This document shows positions 35,052 through 43,546 of a DNA stretch of 64,000 bases, piece by piece; the stretch's first letter is position 1; each line of letters starts with the position of its first letter. The notes under the pieces were generated by a model. That model made no database searches. It saw nothing but the letters and a program-made list of their open reading frames with translations, and had not been told where the DNA came from. The translations under genes and the position numbers were made by a program. Source of the stretch: DASQUK01 sp035697145 (GTDB taxonomy: Bacteria; Actinomycetota; Acidimicrobiia; Acidimicrobiales; VFJN01); NCBI GenBank assembly GCA_035697145.1, contig DASSDL010000141.1, forward strand, positions 47,024 through 111,023, read 5' to 3'.

Positions 35052-35477
35052 TCACAGCTTGAGATCCCGCGCCGCCTGGCGAAGGGCCGTGTCGGGCCCC
35101 TCGGGGATGGAGTCCATGCGCTGGTCCCAGCGATCACGCGCCCACACCGCGATCCGCTGGCGGGCGCCGACCACCATGACGGGGCCGTCCAGGTCGGCGA
35201 AGCTCCGCAGCGAGCGGGGAACCACGATGCGGCCCTGGGCGTCGGGCTGGACCTCGAAGGTGGCGGCGGAGAAGGCGTCGTAGGCCTCCTCGGAGACGAG
35301 CCCCAGCCCGATGCCGTCCTCCCAGCGCTGGACGACGGCCCCGAAGCCCTCCGCCGGCCACAGGCCGAGGTAGGCGTCGAGCGGTCCCAGATAGGCGCCG
35401 TCGGCCAGGCGGCTGCGGTAGGTCGCGGGGAGGACCAGCCGGTTCTTGTCGTCCACCGAATGCTCGTAGGAGCCCAT
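35052..35477 (-). CDS. mraZ: Transcriptional regulator and division protein MraZ
   Basis: A 141-residue AbrB-like double SpoVT domain protein that binds its own promoter and controls the dcw operon. MGSYEHSVDDKNRLVLPA starts the first domain; the second repeat is EVQPDAQGRIVVPRSLRSFA. Length is normal. The ATG at 35477 begins exactly at the domain; the open frame upstream is discarded. A promoter with GTGG(A/G) repeats lies about 80-120 nt upstream. Confidence 0.96.
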   Translation of the reverse strand: MGSYEHSVDDKNRLVLPATYRSRLADGAYLGPLDAYLGLWPAEGFGAVVQRWEDGIGLGLVSEEAYDAFSAATFEVQPDAQGRIVVPRSLRSFADLDGPVMVVGARQRIAVWARDRWDQRMDSIPEGPDTALRQAARDLKL

Positions 35478-35553
35478 GAAGTACCGGCCGCCGTCGGGGC
35501 GCGCCGGAGCGACGACTGCCGCCTCGACTTGCGGGCCCGGTCCACCAGGGTTC

Positions 35554-35595
35554 TCCACTTCGTGGGAAATTACTCCACTATCCCCCACAAGACAA
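35554..35595 (-). promoter_or_regulatory. mraZ promoter with MraZ-box-like repeats
   Basis: On the minus strand TTGTCT (35595-35590) and TAATTT (35572-35567) are spaced by 17 bp. GTGGG/GTGGA units begin at 35588, 35578 and 35558, on a 10-bp period, and the missing slot at 35568 holds the unit in reverse (GTGGGAA on the plus strand, 35562-35568). Known MraZ operators are direct repeats of TGGG(N) every 10 bp, so autoregulation of the whole dcw operon is likely. Confidence 0.65.
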
Positions 35596-35659
35596 GCCGC
35601 GGCCGCTTTCGTCAGCGCTTGGGTACCGCATCGGGGCCGAGCGCCGACAGAACGTTGCG

Positions 35660-36340
35660 CTAGCCCGGCAGGTGGCGCAGGAACGCCTCGACCAGGGCGG
35701 CGGGCTCCCGGTCCGTGCCGACCGCGGCGTCGGCGACGGCGCTCCGGCCCTCGTCGTCCAGGCGGAGGAGGCGCACCAGCGGCTCCGGGTCCCACCGGCG
35801 GTAGGCGGCACACTGGAAGCGGGCCGCGGCCCGCGTGCGGCGCTGGCTGATCCCCACGACTTTGCGGGGGCCGTCGCCGCCGGGGACCGTCACCTCGCCG
35901 GCCCCGATCGTCGCGAAGCACACGAGCCGCCCCAGGGGACCGCATGCCAGCGGGCCCTCGTGGACCTCGGTCGAGGCGGCGCTCAGTTCGGCCAGGGCCA
36001 ACTGCCAGGCACGGCCCAGCCAGTGGGCGGCGCGGCCGATGTCGTCGTCCCACAGCGGGTCGCCTGCGGGCAGGATCACGTCCACCCAGGCCGTCTCGCC
36101 CGGCACCACCAGGACCACACCGCCACCCGACCGGCGGCGGGCCACCTCGATGCCGGCGGCGGCGGCGGCCCGACCGTCGACGACCTCCTCCGACTGCGTC
36201 GACCCCAGCACCAGCGCGGGCGCCGACGCCTCCAGCACCCAGACGGCCCGGCCGGGCGGCTCGGGCAGCGGCTCGGCGTGGAGGTCGGCGGCTGGGCCTG
36301 TGAGCCGACGCAGCTCCCAGACCGATCCCGGCGCCCTCAC
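35660..36340 (-). CDS. Lipoate-protein ligase A / octanoyltransferase family protein
   Basis: A 226-residue BPL/LplA/LipB-fold protein. ALVLGSTQSEEVV and VARRRSGGGVVLVVPGETAW form the conserved RRxSGGG loop, and GPRKVVGISQRRTR contains the lysine that contacts the lipoyl-adenylate or octanoyl group. It could attach lipoate or octanoate, or be a paralogue with another acyl or biotinyl role. The ORF extends to 36451, but those residues are translated repeat sequence (36351-36448), so I place the start at GTG 36340; this start is uncertain as no clear RBS is seen. Confidence 0.75.
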   Translation of the reverse strand: MRAPGSVWELRRLTGPAADLHAEPLPEPPGRAVWVLEASAPALVLGSTQSEEVVDGRAAAAAGIEVARRRSGGGVVLVVPGETAWVDVILPAGDPLWDDDIGRAAHWLGRAWQLALAELSAASTEVHEGPLACGPLGRLVCFATIGAGEVTVPGGDGPRKVVGISQRRTRAAARFQCAAYRRWDPEPLVRLLRLDDEGRSAVADAAVGTDREPAALVEAFLRHLPG

Positions 36341-36350
36341 GTGTCGGTTG

Positions 36351-36448
36351 GAGGCCCAGCGGATAGGGCGTTCCGCAGGCACCCCGCGTGGGAATTTGTT
36401 GCCGGGTCGCAGCTCAACAGCTGGGCCTCCCGGGAGCGCTGACCACCG
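36351..36448 (+). repeat. Dispersed repeat family 1, full copy A
   Basis: This 98-bp segment matches 58884-58981 at 93 of 98 positions in the same orientation. The last part continues similar to 45337-45379. Internal symmetry includes AGCT-CAAC-AGCT, CCCCGCGTGGG and GGCA...TGCC, so a folded RNA or DNA is possible. It lies between the HNH gene and the lipoate-ligase-like gene. Confidence 0.8.
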
Positions 36449-36482
36449 CAAGACACGAGGACGTGCCTAACCGCCCACACTC

Positions 36483-36983
36483 TTACGCGGCGGCATTGAG
36501 CAGATAGGGCGTCCACGTCTCGGGTACCACGCCGAGCGCGAACGTCAACCAACTCGAGCCCCGCGGCACGCTCGGCATGCGGAGCAGCCGCATCGATGTC
36601 TCGTGGAGCATGCGGTCGCGTTTGCGCACGTTGCAGGGACGGCAGGCGGCGACGACGTTCTCCCACGTGTGGTCGCCGCCGCGGCTGCGCGGCACAACGT
36701 GGTCGATGCTCTCGGCGGGTCCGCCGCAGTACTGGCAGCGATGGTCGTCGCGAGCGAACACCGAGCGGCGGTTGAGCGGTGTGTTCCAGCGATAGGGCAC
36801 GCGCACGAACCGCCGCAGGCGCACCACCGAGGGCACGGCGACCGCGAACCGGGGCGAGTGCATGACCGCGTCGCTGGCGTGCAGCATCTCGGCCGTCTCA
36901 CCCAGCACGAGCACGACCGCCCTGCGGTCGCTGACGATGCACAGGGGCTCGAACGTGGCGTTGAGCACGAGCGCCCTGGTCAT
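36483..36983 (-). CDS. HNH endonuclease family protein
   Basis: A 166-residue protein with an HNH domain: CQYCGGPAESIDHVVPRSRGG, then WENVVAACRPCNVRKRDR. The N-terminal segment MTRALVLNATFEPLCIVSDRR is conserved in a widespread actinobacterial group of HNH proteins whose DNA target is unknown; it need not be mobile. The ATG at 36983 has GGAGG seven bases upstream, again supplied by the end of a family 2 repeat. It ends 34 nt before the family 1 repeat. Confidence 0.88.
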   Translation of the reverse strand: MTRALVLNATFEPLCIVSDRRAVVLVLGETAEMLHASDAVMHSPRFAVAVPSVVRLRRFVRVPYRWNTPLNRRSVFARDDHRCQYCGGPAESIDHVVPRSRGGDHTWENVVAACRPCNVRKRDRMLHETSMRLLRMPSVPRGSSWLTFALGVVPETWTPYLLNAAA

Positions 36984-36989
36984 CGACGG

Positions 36990-37073
36990 GCCTCCGGGAC
37001 GCCAACGACCGGCCGCCGCTTCGCGGCGGACAGGCCGCTGTGCCCGTGATTCGCTCGCCCACGCTCGGTCATG
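36990..37073 (-). repeat. Dispersed repeat family 2, copy 2 (supplies RBS of the HNH gene)
   Basis: On the minus strand it runs from ATGACCGAGCGTGGGCGAGCG through CCGCCGCGAAGCGGCGG (hairpin) to GCGTCCCGGAGGC, in the same order as copy 1. The terminal GGAGG lies seven bases before the HNH start codon, exactly as copy 1 does for rsmH. Confidence 0.55.
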
Positions 37074-37084
37074 TGGCCGACAAA

Positions 37085-37381
37085 CTACTGGTGGCGCGCC
37101 CCCTTCCGTCGCCACTTCTGGGATGACCGTTGCTCGCGACACCAGCGGAGGTAGGTCACGAGGTCGTCGGGGTCGGGATCCCTTTCCCCGTCGCCGCCGT
37201 AGGCGGTTTGCAGGCGGAAGCGGAGGTACTCCGGTGCGGGCAGCGGCAGGAACGGGCGGCGATGCCACCATCCGGGCGAAGCCAAGACCAGCGCCTGGCG
37301 TAGCCCGGTGGCCCACAGGGCGGGATGCCGGGCCACGGCGGCCACCGCTCGCCACGCCCAGCGCAGCGGCACCGCGTCCAT
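37085..37381 (-). CDS. Small hypothetical protein in ROK kinase operon
   Basis: A 98-residue basic, tryptophan-rich protein that I do not recognise. Residues 1-50 are rich in Ala, Arg and Trp with one amphipathic stretch; the middle, YLRFRLQTAYGGDGERDPDPDDLVTYLRWCRE, looks like a short conserved helix pair often found in small actinobacterial proteins of unknown role. Its ATG overlaps the ROK kinase stop by one base (TGATG), so it is translated with it. Confidence 0.65.
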   Translation of the reverse strand: MDAVPLRWAWRAVAAVARHPALWATGLRQALVLASPGWWHRRPFLPLPAPEYLRFRLQTAYGGDGERDPDPDDLVTYLRWCREQRSSQKWRRKGARHQ

Positions 37382-38262
37382 CAGGTCCTCGTGCCGAGGC
37401 CGAGGTCGAGCCCGAGACCCCGCCGGCCGACGGCGGCCGCTCCCACGAGGGGCCCGGCATCACCGAGCCCGGCGGGCAGGATGCGGGCGCCCCGGGCGAA
37501 CTCGATCCGGGCCCGGACGTCCAGCTCGGCCTGGGCGGCGGCGAAAAATGTCTCGCCGTAGCCCAGCGCCACCGAACCCGCCACCACCGCCAGGCGCAGG
37601 TCGAGGAGGTTGGCGACCGTGGCCACGGCCCGGCCGACCAGCGTGCCCACCCGGCGGCGCACGTCCTCACCCACCTCTTGGGGGTCGAGCCCGGTGGCCG
37701 CCCGGATCGACGGCCCCGACGCCTCCGCCTCGAGGCAGCCCTGCGCGCCACAGGCACAGGTCCGTCCCCCGGGCTCGACGATCACATGCCCGATGTGGCC
37801 GGCGTTGCCGGTGGCGCCGTCGAGCAGTCGGCCCTCGAGCACGATCCCGCCCCCGACACCGGTGGACACCACCATGGCGACGTAGTTGCGCACGCCCCGG
37901 GCGGCGCCGACCCAGCCCTCCCCCAGCGCCAGCGCCTTGGCGTCGTTGTCGATGTGGACCGGCAGCCCGGTCAGGGCGCTCAGCCGGTCCCGCAGGGGGA
38001 ATCCCCGCCAGGCAGGAACATTGAGCGGCGACACCGTCGCGCCTGCCGGCTCCATGGGCCCACCGCAGCCGACGCCGACCGCTGCCTCGTCGCCCCGGCC
38101 GACCGACGAGACCAGCCCGGCCAGGACGCCCCACAGGTCCTCTGCCGTCCTCTCGGTCGGCGTCGGCACCGCCCGCTGGTCGGTCAGGACGCCGGCGCCG
38201 TCGACCCGCCCCGCGGCCAACTTGGTGCCCCCGATGTCGACCGCCAGCACCACCTCCAACAT
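37381..38262 (-). CDS. ROK family sugar kinase (glucokinase-like)
   Basis: A 293-residue ROK protein. LAVDIGGTKLAAGRVD is the phosphate-1 ATP motif, HIDNDAKALALGEGWVGAA carries the catalytic Asp, VSTGVGGGIVLEG follows, and the zinc-binding signature is GHIGHVIVEPG with CACGAQGCLEAEASG. No N-terminal winged helix is present, so it is a kinase and not a repressor. In actinobacteria the polyphosphate- or ATP-dependent glucokinase often belongs here; the sugar is not proven. Confidence 0.9.
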   Translation of the reverse strand: MLEVVLAVDIGGTKLAAGRVDGAGVLTDQRAVPTPTERTAEDLWGVLAGLVSSVGRGDEAAVGVGCGGPMEPAGATVSPLNVPAWRGFPLRDRLSALTGLPVHIDNDAKALALGEGWVGAARGVRNYVAMVVSTGVGGGIVLEGRLLDGATGNAGHIGHVIVEPGGRTCACGAQGCLEAEASGPSIRAATGLDPQEVGEDVRRRVGTLVGRAVATVANLLDLRLAVVAGSVALGYGETFFAAAQAELDVRARIEFARGARILPAGLGDAGPLVGAAAVGRRGLGLDLGLGTRT

Positions 38263-38368
38263 GTCCGCGGCAACCTACTCGTCGCCTTGACGGCGCCTCG
38301 CGCCCGCCTTGCGTCGTCGGCGGCCTAACCTGACCTGGCTCACCCAACGACGGAGGGAGTACGAGGCT

Positions 38369-39340
<972 letters not shown>

Positions 39341-39355
39341 GGACTCCGCCCCAAG

Positions 39356-40621
39356 ATGCTGACCCGGCAGGGGTGGCTGGTCGTCTGGGGGGGCGTGGTG
39401 CTGGTCGCCCTCGCCCGGTTGCTCGGCATCAACGAGCTGTACGTGTTCGGTGCCGTGGCCCTGGGCCTGGTGGCTTTCGCGCTGCTCTACGTGCGGCTGA
39501 CGCGGCTCGACGTCGAGATCAACCGCACGGTGCACCCCGCCCGCGTCCATGCCGGCCAGGTCAGCCGCGTCGACGTGCGCCTTCGCAACCTCCGCAGGAC
39601 CGACACCCCGGTGCTGCGGCTGCGCGACCCGGTGTCGGGGACCGCGGGGGCCGAACTGCTCGTGCCGCCGCTCGACCGTGGCGCTGCCACGCTCGCCACC
39701 TACCGGCTGCCCACGAGCCGCCGGGGGATCGTGCGCGTCGGCCCGCTGCGCGTGGTGGTCAGCGATCCGTTCGGCCTGGTGCAGGCGAGCAGCGTGGGCG
39801 CTCCCGAGGTCGAGGTCACGGTGTTCCCGGCGATCGACGACATCCGGCCCGTCCCGCTGACCTCGGGACACGACCCGCTGGCGGGCGCCATTCGTCCCCA
39901 CGCCCTCGGCAAGACCGGCGACGACTTCTATGCCCTGCGGACGTACGTTGTGGGCGACGACCTGCGGCGGATCCACTGGCCGTCGACCGCCCGCCACGAC
40001 GAGCTGCTGGTGCGCCACCAGGAGCAGCCCTGGCAGGGACGGACCACCGTCCTGCTCGACGTCCGCCGAGCGGCGCACGACAGCGTGTCGCTCGAGCTGG
40101 CCGTCTCGGCGGCGGCCAGCGTTGTCATGGCTAACGGCGCGCGCCAGGACCTGGTCCGGCTCGTGACGACCGACGGCACCGATTCCGGCTTCGGCGTCGG
40201 CGCCACCCACAGCGAGGCGCTGCTCGAGCACTTGGCGGTCATCGACGCCGCCGGCAGCGCCAGCCTGCGGACCATGCTCGACCTGTTGAACCGCAGCGGT
40301 GGCGGCGCGTTGGTGGTGGTCGTGGCACAGACCACGTCGGCCGAGCTGTCGGGCGTGACCCGGCTGCGTCGCCGCTTCGGCTCGCTGGTGGTCGTACAGG
40401 TCGACGGTGCCGACGGCGGGGCCCGGGCCTCGGTGCCGACTGGAGGCTCGTCGACGTTGTTGCGGGTCGGGCCCGGGGCGCCGTTCGGCGAGGTGTGGGA
40501 CCAGGCCATCGCCGCCAGCGGAGCCGGCCGCACCCGGGCCGACGACGCCCGCGGGGTGGGCGCCCCGGGCGCCCCCACGGTGACCCCGGTGCCGGACATC
40601 CCCGTGGGGGACGGGCGGTGA
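39356..40621 (+). CDS. DUF58 domain-containing protein
   Basis: A 421-residue protein with two N-terminal membrane helices (about residues 8-45), a beta-rich middle domain, and a DUF58/vWA-like C-terminal part. The block YVVGDDLRRIHWPSTARHDELLVR is the DUF58 signature. These proteins accompany MoxR ATPases and probably bind the substrate to be remodelled. It starts 15 nt after moxR, and its stop overlaps the next start as GTGA. Confidence 0.92.
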   Translation: MLTRQGWLVVWGGVVLVALARLLGINELYVFGAVALGLVAFALLYVRLTRLDVEINRTVHPARVHAGQVSRVDVRLRNLRRTDTPVLRLRDPVSGTAGAELLVPPLDRGAATLATYRLPTSRRGIVRVGPLRVVVSDPFGLVQASSVGAPEVEVTVFPAIDDIRPVPLTSGHDPLAGAIRPHALGKTGDDFYALRTYVVGDDLRRIHWPSTARHDELLVRHQEQPWQGRTTVLLDVRRAAHDSVSLELAVSAAASVVMANGARQDLVRLVTTDGTDSGFGVGATHSEALLEHLAVIDAAGSASLRTMLDLLNRSGGGALVVVVAQTTSAELSGVTRLRRRFGSLVVVQVDGADGGARASVPTGGSSTLLRVGPGAPFGEVWDQAIAASGAGRTRADDARGVGAPGAPTVTPVPDIPVGDGR

Positions 40622-43005
40622 GCGCCGTCAGCGAGCGCAGCGAGCGAACCAGACAACACATGCCTGGGCGCGAAGCGCCCCGGGGCCACATGCTGCTGGC
40701 CGCCGAGGTGGCGCTGGCGCTGGTGACGCTGGCCGCCGTGACCGGCATGCACCGCCTGTTCATCGATGGCTCCTACCGGGGGCCGCTCGCCCTCCAGGCC
40801 ATCGCCGCCCACGTGGTGGTCGCCACGCTGCGCCGCCGGCGCCTGTCCTTGTGGCCGTCGGCGGCGATCACCACCGTGGCCGCGGTGCTGTTCATCACAT
40901 GGACCCGCTTCGGCGACACCGTCGGGTACCTCCTCCCGACGGGCGCGACGCTCAGCGCGGTCGGTGACGACCTGGACGCCGCCTGGCGGGTCTTCCAAGA
41001 CGTGAAGGCCCCGGCCCCGGTCGTCAACGGGTTCATCGTGGCCACCGCCATCGCCATCTGGTTCCTCGTCTTCGTGGCCGACTGGGCCGCGTTCCGCGCC
41101 CGGGCGGCGTTCGAGGCGTTGCTGCCGGCCACCACGCTGTTCCTGTTCGCCGCCGCCCTCGGCGCACCCGGTGGCCGGGTGGCGACGGCCGCCGTGTTCG
41201 CGGCGGCTGCCCTGTTGTTCGTGCTGCTCCACCGGACGTTCGTCCAGGAGGAGTCCTCGACCTGGGCGGCGAGCCACCGGGAGCGGGGGCGTTGGTCGCT
41301 GCTCGGCACCGGCGCCGCACTCACGACCGTCGCGGTGGTGGCCGGCGCGGTGACCGGTCCCCGGCTGCCCGGTGCCGAGGCCGACGCCGTCATCGACTGG
41401 CAGCACATCGGCGAAGACGAGCCGACCCGGGTGGTGCCGAGCCCGATGGTCGACCTGCGCACCCGGATCGTCGAGCAACCCAACGTCGAGGTCTTCACCG
41501 TGCGCAGCGAGGTGCCGTCCTACTGGCGGCTCACCGCCCTCGACGAGTTCGACGGCCAGATCTGGAAGTCGTCGTACGGCACCGACGGCGCCGACGGCGA
41601 GCTGCCCCAGGCCGTCGACTCGGCTGCCGACACCAAGTCCGTGCGCCAGACGGTCACGGTCGAGGCCCTCGCCGGCGTCTGGCTCCCCGCCGCCTTCGAG
41701 CCACGTTCCCTCGACGCCGTGGACGCCGACATCGGCTGGGACGAGGACTCGAGCACCCTGATCGTCGACCGCGACGTGCCCACGTCCGACGGCCTGACCT
41801 ACGAGGTCACCTCGGCGATCCCCACATGGAAGGACGTCCAGCTGCGCGAGGTCAGCGACGCCGACGTGCCGGCCGAGTTCCGTGACCAATACACCGCCCT
41901 GCCCGAGGCGGTGTCGCCGGAGGTCCGGGGGCTGGCCGAGACGATCGTCGGTCGGTCGGAGGCGCGCACCCCCTACGACCGGGCGATGGCGCTGCAGAGC
42001 TACCTCCGCAATGGGTTCACCTACGACGACACCGTGGGGCCCGGTGCCAGCGCCGACGCCCTGACCGCGTTCCTGTTCCAGACCAAGCGGGGCTACTGCG
42101 AGCAGTTCGCCGGGTCGTTCGCCGCGCTCGCCCGGGCCGTGAACCTTCCGACCCGCGTGGCCGTCGGCTTCACGTGGGGTGCGCAGGACCCCGAGGAGCC
42201 GACCCTGTACCGAGTGCGCGGCGTCCACGCTCACGCCTGGCCCGAGGTCTACTTCCACGGCTACGGGTGGGTGCCGTTCGAGCCGACGCCCGGGCGCGCC
42301 CCGGTCCAGGGCGACCAGTGGCTGGGGCTGCCACCCGATGGGCGGCAGGACGCGACCGGCGGCACCGCCGGTGCGGTGGGCCCGGGCGCCGGCGGCGGGA
42401 CCGACGCCGGTGCGCAGAACGGCGGCCTGAGCGCCGCCGACGAAGAGCGGCTCAACGCCGGTCTCGCCGGGGCCGGCGGCACGGGCGAGGCCGGCCAGAC
42501 CGAGGACTCGGGCTTGCCCGAGGGCGTGCGGAACGTGGGCATCGTCATCCTGTTGGCCATCGCCGCCTACCTGGTGATGGTCCCACTGGCCATCGTCGGC
42601 AGGCGATTCGTGCGCCGCCGCCGGGCGAGGAGCCCGGCGGACAAGGTGCGGCTCTCGTGGCGCGAGGCCACCGAGCGGGCCGAGGCCGCCGGGGTCCGCC
42701 TGCCGGCGTCGCTCACCATCGCCGAGACCGCCAACCGGTTGGTGGCGGCGGTGCCCCGTTCGGGCGACCCGGTCCAGCTGGTGGCGCGCACGCTGGAGCG
42801 GATCGCCTACGCCGAGGAGGCGCCCACGCCCGATGACGTGGCCAACGCCCGGCGCGCCTGGGCCTCGGTCAATGCCGAGGTGAACCAGTGGGAACCGCGG
42901 TGGCCGCGGGTGTTCCGCTACTTCGACATCCGCCAGTTACGGCGCCGCGATCGTCGGACCCGGCTGGTTACGCAACACCACGCCGTGGTGGCCCCCGGGC
43001 GCTGA
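40618..43005 (+). CDS. Transglutaminase-like membrane protein (TgpA/DUF3488 type)
   Basis: Up to 795 residues. Five to six N-terminal membrane helices (to about residue 250) are followed by an extracytoplasmic transglutaminase-like domain with Cys-His-Asp: TKRGYCEQFAGSFAALARA, then GVHAHAWPEVYFHGYGWVPFE. A Gly-rich loop, another membrane helix and a C-terminal DUF4129-like helical domain follow. The GTG at 40618 overlaps the DUF58 stop (GTGA), but the first 24 codons are a family 2 repeat, so ATG at 40690 is a serious alternative. It completes the MoxR-DUF58 trio. Confidence 0.9.
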   Translation: MSAVSERSERTRQHMPGREAPRGHMLLAAEVALALVTLAAVTGMHRLFIDGSYRGPLALQAIAAHVVVATLRRRRLSLWPSAAITTVAAVLFITWTRFGDTVGYLLPTGATLSAVGDDLDAAWRVFQDVKAPAPVVNGFIVATAIAIWFLVFVADWAAFRARAAFEALLPATTLFLFAAALGAPGGRVATAAVFAAAALLFVLLHRTFVQEESSTWAASHRERGRWSLLGTGAALTTVAVVAGAVTGPRLPGAEADAVIDWQHIGEDEPTRVVPSPMVDLRTRIVEQPNVEVFTVRSEVPSYWRLTALDEFDGQIWKSSYGTDGADGELPQAVDSAADTKSVRQTVTVEALAGVWLPAAFEPRSLDAVDADIGWDEDSSTLIVDRDVPTSDGLTYEVTSAIPTWKDVQLREVSDADVPAEFRDQYTALPEAVSPEVRGLAETIVGRSEARTPYDRAMALQSYLRNGFTYDDTVGPGASADALTAFLFQTKRGYCEQFAGSFAALARAVNLPTRVAVGFTWGAQDPEEPTLYRVRGVHAHAWPEVYFHGYGWVPFEPTPGRAPVQGDQWLGLPPDGRQDATGGTAGAVGPGAGGGTDAGAQNGGLSAADEERLNAGLAGAGGTGEAGQTEDSGLPEGVRNVGIVILLAIAAYLVMVPLAIVGRRFVRRRRARSPADKVRLSWREATERAEAAGVRLPASLTIAETANRLVAAVPRSGDPVQLVARTLERIAYAEEAPTPDDVANARRAWASVNAEVNQWEPRWPRVFRYFDIRQLRRRDRRTRLVTQHHAVVAPGR
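40619..40691 (+). repeat. Dispersed repeat family 2, copy 3
   Basis: Beginning at the DUF58 stop codon the plus strand reads TGAGCGCCGTCAGCGAGCG, then CAGCGAGCGAACCAGACAACAC, then the hairpin GGGCGCGAAGCGCCC, and ends where the transglutaminase gene's internal ATG lies. Order and orientation relative to the downstream gene match copies 1 and 2. Confidence 0.55.
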
Positions 43006-43024
43006 GCCACGCCCCCTCGCAGGA

Positions 43025-43414
43025 CTACTCGTCGTCGTGTTCGTCGTCGCGCCGGAAGCGCTCGCGAACTCGCCGCCCGGCGCCGCCGAGAGCCTCGCGC
43101 AACCCGTTGGCGCGCACCGACTTGGAGAGTTGGTCGAGCCCGGCGCGCCCCAGCTTGCGAAGGTTGCGCTCGAACAACAGGGCGCTGCCGAGCATGCAGA
43201 GGAAGCCGATGAACGACAGCCAGTAGGAGGTCGAGAGGGTGGCGATCAGGAAGACCGCCCCGGCAACCAGGCCCACCACGGCCCACTTCATCCGGCCCAC
43301 CGTGTGGCGGTAGAGCGTGGTCTCGCTCACCTCACGCGCGAACGAAGGATCGTCCTCGTAGAACCGCTGAGCGATTTCCTGGAGGATGCGTTCCTCGTCC
43401 TCGGATAGCGGCAC
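43025..43414 (-). CDS. DUF3040 family membrane protein
   Basis: A 129-residue protein beginning MPLSEDEERILQEIAQRFYEDDPSFA, the hallmark of the actinobacterial DUF3040 family. Two membrane helices lie at about residues 44-60 and 64-82, and the C-terminus is basic then acidic (RRDDEHDDE). The function of the family is unknown; it is often near dinB or dcw genes in actinobacteria. It is convergent with the transglutaminase gene at 19 nt, with no visible terminator between. Confidence 0.9.
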   Translation of the reverse strand: MPLSEDEERILQEIAQRFYEDDPSFAREVSETTLYRHTVGRMKWAVVGLVAGAVFLIATLSTSYWLSFIGFLCMLGSALLFERNLRKLGRAGLDQLSKSVRANGLREALGGAGRRVRERFRRDDEHDDE

Positions 43415-43507
43415 CGGAACCCCTTGTCACATGGCTGACCGAACCGGCACGATCAAGTGTTCCACAGGCCGCCAGGAACGACAACGCGTGGACCCAAGGG
43501 AAAAAGT

Positions 43508-43546
43508 TCACTCGCTTCGCTCGTTCGTTGCTCCCCGCTCGTTGGG
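43508..43546 (-). repeat. Dispersed repeat family 2, partial copy at the dinB 3' end
   Basis: The minus strand reads CAACGAACGAGCGAAGCGAG and then the dinB stop TGA, similar to the stop-proximal end of the other copies (TGAGCGAGCGCAGCGAGCGAA). It lies inside the coding sequence and sets the last eight codons. Confidence 0.4.

Noticed and set aside
36341..36451. N-terminal extension of the lipoate-ligase-like protein from 36451
   Set aside because: The extension is translated family 1 repeat, found almost unchanged at 58884-58981 where it is not attached to any such gene.
43450..43480. Inverted repeat GTTCC...GGAAC upstream of the DUF3040 gene as an SOS box for dinB
   Set aside because: It does not fit the actinobacterial LexA pattern TCGAAC-N4-GTTCGA and lies after, not before, dinB.
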